Source: Linanthus parryae (lineage: Eukaryota; Streptophyta; Magnoliopsida; Ericales; Polemoniaceae). Taken from it: a DNA stretch of 64,000 bases. A program made the translations under genes and the position numbers. Location of the stretch: NCBI GenBank assembly GCA_023055425.1, contig JALGPY010000005.1, positions 9,573,501 to 9,637,500 of the forward strand, read 5' to 3'. Shown here piece after piece: positions 54,481-64,000 of this stretch. Position 1 is the first letter of the stretch. Every line of letters starts with the position of its first letter. Below the pieces are notes generated by a model. It was not told where the DNA came from. It saw only the letters and a program-made list of their open reading frames with translations, and searched no databases.

Positions 54481-56548
54481 CATCTGGCTATAAAGGATAC
54501 TTGTGTTATGAACCCATCTCAAAAAAATTCTACATTAGTAGAGATGTGCTTTTTGATGAGTTCTCCTTTCCTTATGCTCAAACTACTACTATTGCACACT
54601 CATTCTCTGACCTTTTTGTTTCAGGTTCTGTATCAGCTTCACCAAACCAGTTTGATACTGGTTCTTCTGGTTTTATACCAGAAACCTCACAATCTGAGGG
54701 TAATGAGAATTTGCAGCCAAGTGGTGAGAGAGTAATTGTATCTCCAGCTCCACAGATGCCTTCTGCATCTCCCATTCCAGATACTACTGATACTACTACT
54801 GGATCTTACGCCACAGAAGGGGTACAGTCTCTCTCACCCAACTTTGGCACGACAAATTTGAACCCAGTGATGAATAATCCCCCACACACATCACATAGCA
54901 CTCATCCCATGCAGACCCGAAGTAAATCTGGAATTAGTAAAAAGAAACTGGTTTACTATGTCTCTCCATCTTCTACTGTTGGTTTTTCTGCTATTTCTTC
55001 AGCATCTGCACACACTGACCCTACTTCATATACAGAAGCTGTCAAACACACTCATTGGCGCCAAGCTATGGCCTCTGAGTTTGACAGCCTCTTACAACAA
55101 AGGACTTGGACTTTGGTTCCCCCTCCACCAAAGGCAAACATTATAGGCAACAAATGGGTTTTTCGTACTAAGTTTAATCAAGATGGGTCTGTTTCTTGCT
55201 ATAAGGCACGTTTAGTTGCAAAGGGCTTTCATCAAACACCTGGGTTGGATTATGAAGAAACCTTCAGCCCAGTTGTTAAACATGCCACTGTTCGCACATA
55301 TTAGCTCTTGCTGCAAATTTTTCTTGGCCTTTACAGCAACTAGACGTCAAAAATGCCTTTCTTCACGGCTTCTTACGAGAAACAGTTTATATGAAACAAC
55401 CCACTGGTTTTCAAAACTCTAAATACCCCAATCATGTTTGCCTACTAAACAAGTCTATATACGGCTTAAAACAAGCTCCTCGAGCTTGGTTCGAGCGTTT
55501 TACATCTTTTCTTTGCTCTCTTGGATTTGTTGCTTCTTATGCTGACTGCTCATTATTTATTAGACATCATCAACAAAAAATCACTGTTTTACTTTTATAT
55601 GTTGATGATATAATTATTACCGGCAATGACAATATTTTTATTAACTCTTTAATACTTCAATTAGGAAAAGAATTTCAAATGTCCAATCTTGGACCACTTA
55701 CTTATTTTTTGGGTCTTCAAATCACACAATCCTCAAAGGGGATTCACATTCATCAGGAAAAATATATCTGTGATTTACTTACTCGTTTCAATATGGCACA
55801 TTGCAAACCCAGCACTACTCCTCTAGCTGGTGGAGTTAAATTTCACCTTCATCAAGGCACTTTACTACCTGATGCTACACCTTACCGCCAACTTTTAGGT
55901 GTCTTACAATATTTGACGTTTACTCGTCCCGACATCGCATTTGCAGTTAATCATTAATGCCAATTTATGCATGCTCCTAAAAATGTTCACTTAAGTGGTG
56001 CAAAACGGGTTTTACGATATCTTCAAGGTAACAAAACTTTGGGCCTTCATTACACTGCTGGCCTTTTACCGTTACAAATCTATTCGGACTCTGATTGGGC
56101 CGGTGATCCAACGGATCGCCGCAGTTCTACGATCCTAATTGTTTTTCTGGGCCCAAATCCAGTCCATTGGACTGCTAAGAAACAGCCCATTATCTCTCGC
56201 TCCTCAACAGAGGCCGAATATCGGGCCCTAGCAGCTGCTGCTGCTGATTTATCATGGTTTAGACAGTTACTTCATGATCTTCGTTTTCGTTTACCAAACC
56301 CACCTCTTTTACATACGGACAATATTTCTGCTTTAGCTCTTACTTACAATCCCATTTTTCACGCACGTACCAAGCACATTGAAATTGACTACCATTACGT
56401 GCGTGAACAAGCTTTGCTAAAACATCTAACTGTTTCTTTTCTTCCAAGTGCAGAACAACTTGCGGATCTCTTCACAAAGTCGCTGCCAACAACACAATTT
56501 GAAGGCTTCCGAATTAAACTGATGTCATCCCATTCCCCATCAGTTTAA
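54481..56548 (+). pseudogene. copia reverse transcriptase and RNase H
   Basis: RT motifs include WVFRTKFNQDGSVSCYKARL, then after a frameshift near 55300 QQLDVKNAFLHG, YGLKQAPRAWF and the catalytic LLYVDD (about 55600). RNase H follows with YSDSDWAGDPTDRRS, SSTEAEYRA and HTDNISAL. A TAA at 55955-55957 interrupts the frame between them, after which it continues to a natural end at 56548. Confidence 0.9.
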
Positions 56549-56555
56549 GGGGGAG
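56547..56555 (+). other. copia polypurine tract
   Basis: The tract aagggggag immediately precedes the 3' LTR, as needed for plus-strand priming. Confidence 0.85.
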
Positions 56556-56885
56556 TAATAGCGGACCAAATGAAATTGGGCCTGTCACAAAGCCCAATCC
56601 ATCAAGAAGCTAAATGGATCAAGACAAAAGCCAGCTAGCCCAAACAGAAGCTCTCAAAGCCCACTGATTAGTCTTGTTATTTGTATCACTTGTCAAGGGT
56701 ATTTATGTCATTTTGTAAACCCTTAATGCTAGCTACCGTTATATCATGTTCGTACAGTTCCTACCGTTGGATCTGTGCTATATATACTCTGTTATCATTC
56801 GGCTAGGTTAATACACAGAACATTTTTCTCTTCTCTTCTCTGTTTTTCTTCGTCTCTCTTCTATTGAACCCTAAGGTTTCTTTCA
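56556..56885 (+). repeat. copia 3' LTR
   Basis: It differs from the 5' LTR at four positions: in the words ccctaaatg/cccttaatg, gttagatc/gttatatc, ctcggtt/ctctgtt and aagggttc/aaggtttc. No length differences are seen. Confidence 0.92.
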
Positions 56886-57460
56886 GATTCGTTAGTGGTG
56901 CTGTCCGTTTGAGGAGCCGGTATTTCAGCAGCGTAATGTTAGCAATGGTTTTAATAGGGGTGAAGAAGTGTGGCAGCAGAAAATTTACCGAGCTGCAAAA
57001 TTCTGCTACAAGCGAACTCTGATGCTAAATGTGTAGCTTATTTCCGATATTCTACGAGCAACAATTTTATTACAAGTTACATCAACTCAAAGTTTTATTA
57101 CTTCTGGCTCTGGGTACTGAACTCAAACTGATATTAGAGTTGCAGGGAACGCAAGAGCAACTACATTTGGTCTATTTTCCGCTGTACCAAAAAAAAAAAA
57201 AAAACTACATTTGGTCTCCATGTATCATGCCACCTCTTTTGCTTGTAGTGGTCGCTTCTAACAACCTGCCGACCTCGATTATCCATCTTCAGACACTTTT
57301 CTAGGTTCGTGTCACAACAGGATTTTGTTATTGTACTGACCAATTAAGAAGATCAAACAGATCAAAATGTTCATATATGTCACCTGTTGTGGAAATTAAG
57401 TCTGTACAATGTGTTTTCCATACATCAAATTCAATCCTTAATAGTTAAATACCAAGTTCA
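56886..57460. other. Target-site flank right of the copia element
   Basis: Unassigned DNA. A short retroposed scrap at 57174-57202 is described separately. Confidence 0.4.
57174..57202 (+). mobile_element. Tiny poly(A) retro-insertion with 15-bp target duplication
   Basis: The 15-bp word aactacatttggtct occurs at 57159-57173 and again at 57203-57217. Between the copies lie only attttccgctgtacc and a run of A. This is the structure of an extremely 5'-truncated LINE or SINE insertion. Confidence 0.7.
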
Positions 57461-57468
57461 TAGACTAT

Positions 57469-58204
57469 TAGGGCTGTAAACGAGTCGAATCGAACCGGAT
57501 ATTGCTTGTTTGATTTTGACTCGTTTAACTTGGCTGCTAAACGAGTCGAACACGAACTCGATTCGAACAGAAAAATCTTGTTTGAGTTCGGCTCGTTTAG
57601 GGTTCGAGTTGTTCGTTGTTCGGCTCGTGGCTCGTTTAACAGCTCGTTTACAAGTTCAAATTCGGTTCGACGAACTTGTATTTATCTTCGATATATATGA
57701 TAATATATAATTTTTGAACGAAAGTATCATGTGTTTTTAATTAAGATAATGCTTAATGGAAACAAATAACATAAAATGTATTAGTATAGAGATATGCTTT
57801 ATTAGTGCCAGTGATAGACAGATTCAAAGCATCCGAATTTATTCTTATATAGTAATATTTAAGGTATTATGAATTATACAATTACGTTTTGGAATCCTAT
57901 TTAAGATGTCAAACTCTATTAAATAGAGATCCTACACTAATTTGATTTGAAGAAATTATTCATAAACAAGACAGAATAATTTAATTGTTTCTTACTATAT
58001 ATATATATGCATATATACTGCTACAATTTGTTCGCGAACACTAACGAACGAGCTCCTTGTTCGGCTCGTGTTTGGCTCGTTTAGCAAACGAACACATTTT
58101 CATGTTTGAGTTTGTTTGATTAATGAGTCGAATCAAACACGAACGAGCTTTTATCGAACCGAACGCGAGTTGTTCACGAACGGCTTGCTTCATTTACAGC
58201 CCTA
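57469..58204. mobile_element. Complete non-autonomous hAT element, cgagtcg/ctcgttt family
   Basis: The element is 736 bp with an exact 8-bp duplication tagactat (57461-57468 and 58205-58212). The ends are tagggctgtaaacgag and atttacagcccta. The subterminal regions carry repeated aacgag, ctcgttt, gaacacgaac and ttcgaac words in both orientations around an AT-rich core. I recognise the tagggctgtaaa terminus as common in plant hAT MITEs. Confidence 0.92.
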
Positions 58205-58506
58205 TAGACTATCATGCGATGCAGTCAAATGTGTCTTAAGGCACGCTCTGACAACCCTCGAATACACATATAGATACCTACTTTTTCAAACATATTCACA
58301 CAACTCATCTCTTTTGATTGTAGAATATTGGGAAACAGAAAAGTGTAGAAATTTACCTGCTTATTAACGCTGACCAAGACATTCTCTACCAATCTACCAG
58401 GTGGCAAGCTTGCTTGGCTCCTGCATTTTCTTTGTGGGAACAACAATGTCGCGAGTGTATTTCCCACCATTGGACTCTCCATTTGACCAGATGGCAGCCA
58501 ACTGTA

Positions 58507-59507
<1,001 letters not shown>

Positions 59508-61709
59508 AACTAGGTGGTAGGTATGTGTATTTTATATACAATTTACTGTAGTAACTAAGTGTTTTATTTGTTAAAAGGTAACGGGTCGTGTACACATTTT
59601 TAACGTGATCAAAAAGTGACTTTTAGTTAAATATTACGTACCCAACCACCGCGTGGCGTGGTACTCCAGTCACACCCTAACATTTCTATCATCTTCTTCA
59701 ATTTTTATCTCCTAGTAGGAGATGAACTCCACCGCCGGCCACAACACCACTTACTTTACCAACTCTATAAATTTGATCCTCTTTTCACCCAAATTCAGTC
59801 CTAATCAACTACAAACTCGAGAAAGACCAATTCTTTCTCATCAATAAAACCCAATTTACCAATTTTGCATCCCGATTCGAAATCGAAAATACCTCCGGTG
59901 GGTTTCCTAATCATCTCCGGATTCTTCACTTGAGGGCTATAAAAACCCCTTGAAACTCGGAACAATCACCAATCCCATTTCTCTCAATCACTCTCTCAAA
60001 TTCGCCTTCTCTCTCTCCCGTTGGTGGGTTTAGTTCATTGTGAGTTGTGGGGAAGAAGAAAGAGGCCTGAAATTTATTAGAAACTTAGGAGTTGTTTTGG
60101 TTCATTATGAGACTTTTGAGGTAGTCTTCATAGTTTCTAAAAGCAGAGGGGATGCTCATGTTTTCTTGGCAAAACATGTTTGGTTGGTGAAATTGGTAAC
60201 ATTGTTACTAAGCGAGTATGAAATAGTTAGTGGTCTAAACATAAAAATAAATACAAGATTTTATTATTTAAATTATAACAAGTTTCTTATTTATAAATAT
60301 TAATAAAGTGGCATTCTTGAAAATTAGTAGTGGGTGTATTTTTCTGAAAATATAGTTCTTTACTAGAAACTTATAAAAGAAACTTATATTTTTGGTTACC
60401 ATTTGCTTAAAGCTTCATACCAATATTTTAACAAGGTTTTTGTAAAGTAACTGTTAGTTACAGACTAATTAATTTCTTTATAAAATAAAATAAAGTTTAG
60501 GTTATCGTATAAGTTAATACAAGCAACTTTATAAATATGATTTGCACGAATAGTTTAGTATGTTTTCATAATAGCAGAAGCTAGCTTGTATAAACCATAT
60601 TTTATATAAAAGTCGGGGTTATTGAGGGGTTGCGCTTGTATTTACATTTACGACATTGTGTGCAATATATTGATTAGGATATTGTTCACTTGTAGACGAC
60701 GGGTCCTCAAACGAAGGATACGTCGAGTATTACGAATGAATTGTTGTAGTTGCATTTATTTGAGGTGAGTAAACATGGCAGGCCTAGTGTGCCTAACGCC
60801 TTCGCATCAAATGATTTTTTCTCTTGTTGTCTCAAAATGAATTTACGTGCTATGTGAAATATGTGCTACTGGAACACTTGTTCCCACTTGTTGAAACGTT
60901 TCTCTGAAACATCACTATAATCTAATAATCGATGATAACGTAAAGTGGAAGAGTTGTGCGGGGTTGTTACATGGTTACTTTTGGCGTGGTCGTGTTGACT
61001 ACGGCCACTCATCCAATTTATTTTATTTAATCCGATTGCAATGCCCCGGATAGCTCCTTGTACTCGCCTTTGTGGCCGCAAGAAGTCTTGAGGGGGTGTC
61101 GACGCTTAAGGTCCTAGATGCTTGGGAAGTGGTTGGTTCTTTTTCCTCGTATCAACAAAATTAACAATGTGATTTTGGACTTGATGGAAAATGGATGAAT
61201 ATGTGGTTTCGTAATTTCCTAATTTAAATAAGGAAATAGGAAGTTCTCTTATTTTCTTATAAGTGTCAAAGCTTTTATTTCCAATTTCCTAATTTGCAAA
61301 TTACTTCTTTATTATTTTACATGCTTGGGTGTTTATTTGCTCAGAATTTATTGCTTATTTTGGAACTGTGGTGTTCCCTTTCTGTTTTCTGCACCACAGG
61401 TTAAATGGGAGATTGGCTTAACGGGAGTGCGGCTCATCACATTATCTAGAAACTTTCACATTAATAATTCTTAGAACTTCTTTTAGTATCATTAAAGTTT
61501 AGTTTGTTTTATGCCCGTGTTTTAGGCACAATGATTCGAATTTAAGTAAGTATTATTATAAGACTTGATGGATGTTTTGCTTGGATCCAACGGGTGAGAT
61601 TAGGTACATACTCAATACTAATATTCGACGATTGAAAATGTCTCATTAAAATGTCTCTTGAAAATGTAACCCCCCCCCCTATCTTATTATATAGATTGAG
61701 CGAAGAAAA
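59508..61709. other. Unassigned DNA with one promoter-like segment
   Basis: At 59938 gctataaaaacccc is followed by a ct-rich leader (ctctctcaaattcgccttctc), as in a plant core promoter, but no downstream reading frame above 87 codons is seen. The rest is AT-rich, with a minus-strand frame at 61081-60866 that I do not recognise and a C run at about 61671-61680. Confidence 0.35.
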
Positions 61710-62022
61710 TGATACGGGATACCATATCAATATTATTTAGTTATTTAGTTAATTATTAGTTAATGAGTTATTTGTTATTTAATTATTATTATTTAGTACT
61801 TATTTAGTTTGCCCGTAGAGTAGGCCCGCTAAGTTATGGTTATGTTTATTTGTCTATTTAAGCATTGTAGTGTTTGATTATTAAACAGCCAAGGAAATAA
61901 CAATTCTCACAGTCTCTAAACCCTAATCTCTCTCTCCCTACTCTCTAGGATCAATTTCTTACTCTCGTCTTCTCTAAATTCTTTACCTAAGTCTTCAGTT
62001 TCTTCACTATCGATACGTTTTA
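61710..62022 (+). mobile_element. Possible LTR
   Basis: It starts TGATACGGGATACC, includes tctatttaagcattgta as a TATA region and a leader with cctaatctctctctccc, and ends close to gtatcagaaac, a weak match to a Met-tRNA primer site. No coding region follows. Confidence 0.35.
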
Positions 62023-62197
62023 CGTATCAGAAACTTGATTATTCTAATGATAGGAAGGTACATTATCTCCTCTCTCCAAAATCTCTTTTGGCATACATAC
62101 TTGTGATTTATAAAATTCAATGAAATTATTGTATCATTATTCTAAAAAATAGTACAGTATGTAGACAAACTGACAAACTACAAAAAAAAACAACTAT

Positions 62198-62400
62198 TGT
62201 TATGAAATATGGGCTGGGTTATTGGTGAATATCCGCCACATGTTGTAAGCTCATTTGTATATTGTTATTGGTCCCTTAACCCACCCTAATGCCTATATTA
62301 GGAGGCTTAGGGTTGGAGAATAATACACAACTCAGTACTCTCCTCCCTACATTATTGTCTATCTTTATCTTCTGTTTCTCTCAATTATCGTTTCACAACA
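62198..62400 (+). mobile_element. Short LTR followed by a primer-like site
   Basis: It starts TGTTATGAAATATGGGC and ends cacaaca, followed by cgttatcagcacga, a phrase I recognise as commonly following LTRs of plant retroelements. A TATA-like cctatattagg lies at about 62292. About 200 bp is short for an LTR, so a TRIM-type element is possible. No coding sequence follows. Confidence 0.45.
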
Positions 62401-64000
62401 CGTTATCAGCACGATAACTCTTTCGCACGGATGAGGAGCGAGATCTACCCGAATAATGCTATCAGAAGATAGGTACTCGATAAAGGTACATAGTTTGTTG
62501 TTTATTTTATAAAAACTAAAACGTCGAGTTGTTATTACTGAAGGATTATGCACATGTGATTCGTGCAGTAATAGTAGTAGTAGTAGTAATATGGAATTGA
62601 TTAAGTACTGCTAGTCTTCATATTTTTTTCTTTTGTTTGTTTAATAAATTAATATAGATCATAACACATTTTAGACCACTACAATGTTCTTATTTGGGTT
62701 GTTACCTGTATGCATCTGTCCAAAAAGGAAAGAAGAAGAAAAAAAAGGAATCTGTCCACCATGTTTTTTTTGTGTTAGGTCACTGTGTTTCATTAGTTGA
62801 TTACTTAAGGAGAATTGGTGTTTTCAAGGCCACACATAGTTGTTCTACTTGAATTGTTTCCTATTTTAAATTAAACATGGATGGGTCTTCATAGCCCTAA
62901 ACCTAGTTGATATAATCGGGACAATTTACTGTTGTGTACGGGAGAATCCTTTGAAGAAGATTCAACGTACACCAAGTACATGGAATAAGAGAAACACAGG
63001 AAAGGTAGGGTTGTGAGTAGGGAGAGAGTTAGACAATAGTAGCTATATGAGAGAGAGACAGAGTTTTGGCAGAGCTTCCGCGTAGTTCAGAAGATCAATC
63101 TATGTAAGGAAGGGTTAACGATCATATATATAGTGGAGAATATGAACGTTGTAGTGGTTAATGCACCCATTAATGGCGGCTTAATTACCTTAACCACAAC
63201 GGCACGTTCGTCCGCATATATAGGGACCGTTATGCACTTCGTCCGCGTATACCGGAACCGTTATGAGGTTGACCGGGTTTATGGAGCTCGTGCCATAAAT
63301 CTCTCAAAGCAGTTACTAAAGGTCGAGCGCGGGCTTGGTTGTCGCTCGCGCGCGACAGAATTTACTCTAGCCTCCAAACCACTAAGTCCCTAGAAGTCCC
63401 GTGTAGTGGTGCGCGAGTGCCCTGTCTCGCAGCCCCCACGTGGATCAGCGCGGGTGGTGATCCAGTGTGTGTGGAGACAACTAGGTGTGCTAGATGATTG
63501 CCACGTGGTTGTGATCTGTCTATCTGGAAAGCACTATCTACATTAGCCCCCTTTTTGCGCGTGAAGACACCTAATCGGATAGACTTCGATTGTCAAAAAC
63601 CAGTGCACGTGTCGTTGCCACGCACCAATTCAAATACACGCAAAATCAGCTCCGGTGCGTGCCATTATGACCTAGGATCCTTAGAGTCGTGCCTTCTGTT
63701 CTTTTAGGGTTTTAGGCGTGATGTCAGCATCGACCTGTGATTGCGCGATTCGGCGGTGACGGCTGCGATTCGACCACTGAAAGGACGCGACTCTTCAGTG
63801 CTTTTGAATAAATACTTCATGCCCTCTAGTTTTGCAGGGTATTGCTTCTCTCTCTAAAGTGTATGTTTTCTGAGAGTCTCCGAGAGCAAATACAGATAAT
63901 CAATCATCAGTTTTTTCTTGCCAATCGTCTTCTCCAACTTGCTTCATCATCACAAGGTTGGCTTTGCTCCATTTTCATTAATGTACTCCATATCTTTTGA
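62401..64000. other. Unassigned DNA to the window edge
   Basis: No gene is supported. A (TAG)n run lies at 62570-62590. From 63.3 kb the base composition becomes more GC-rich with cgcg words, and a TATA-like gaataaatac lies near 63806, followed by a leader-like stretch. This may be an LTR or the promoter of a gene beyond the window. Confidence 0.35.

Larger units (their letters stand above)
51133..56885 (+). mobile_element. Ty1-copia LTR retrotransposon with hAT insertion
   Basis: The element is 5753 bp with 330-bp LTRs, a Met-tRNA primer site, gag, protease, integrase, reverse transcriptase and RNase H in copia order, and a purine tract before the 3' LTR. The flanks are gagtc (51128-51132) and gattc (56886-56890), a 5-bp duplication with one mismatch. 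The LTRs differ at 4 of 330 positions that I can count, so the insertion is fairly young. Yet the coding part carries at least three in-frame stops, several frameshifts and a 674-bp insertion. It cannot encode its own proteins, although its LTRs and primer site look intact. Confidence 0.95.

Overview
The window is nuclear DNA from a flowering plant, most likely a eudicot. It shows GT-AG introns in small exons, AT-rich intergenic DNA, long (GA)n and poly(T) tracts, and dense plant-type transposable elements: copia LTR retrotransposons with a Met-tRNA primer site, an L1-type LINE with an RNase H tail, tRNA-derived SINEs, Mutator-like elements with 9-bp target duplications and hAT elements with 8-bp ones. 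I cannot name the species. Only four host genes are convincing; most of the rest is nested mobile elements in different states of decay.

1-7.1 kb: a tandem array of units of about 580 bp. Each unit carries a promoter, a 5' leader and a tiny first exon (Met-Glu-Asp-Asn-Asn-Pro followed by a splice donor). Seven copies precede gene A (5818-7069), whose own first exon is an eighth, diverged copy. A Mutator-like element (1138-2693) that carries fragments of two host genes, an NLR coiled-coil segment and proteasome alpha-6 exon 1, sits inside the array. 7.1-18 kb: a hAT element, LINE relics on both strands, MITEs, a probable solo LTR and SINE-like sequence. 18.2-20.7 kb: gene B, a five-exon paralogue of gene A whose last exon is a very large glycine-rich domain built from a perfect 222-bp higher-order repeat.

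25.7-27.3 kb and 38.5-40.1 kb: two intronless paralogues (genes C and D) in head-to-head orientation, encoding kelch-like beta-propeller proteins of about 530 residues. The 11 kb between them holds an LTR with primer site, a SINE, three elements with exact target duplications (two hAT-type, one Mutator-like containing a second small MITE), and a local segmental duplication. 40.1-44.7 kb shows no recognisable gene.

44.8-56.9 kb: a nested block of two large retrotransposons. A 6.3-kb LINE on the minus strand, with an intact 1373-codon ORF2 and a poly(A) tail, is flanked by a 17-bp direct repeat and abuts the 5' LTR of a 5.75-kb copia element. The copia LTRs differ at 4 of 330 positions, but its coding region is broken by stops, frameshifts and a 674-bp hAT insertion in the integrase. 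56.9-64 kb: another hAT element with exact target duplication, a Mutator-like element, two LTR-like pieces and unassigned DNA.

The best candidates for something undescribed are the gene A/gene B family (a two-exon GRYI/RSPI module, linked in gene B to a glycine-rich low-complexity tail) and the amplified promoter/first-exon array in front of gene A. All positions come from reading the sequence; no database search was possible.
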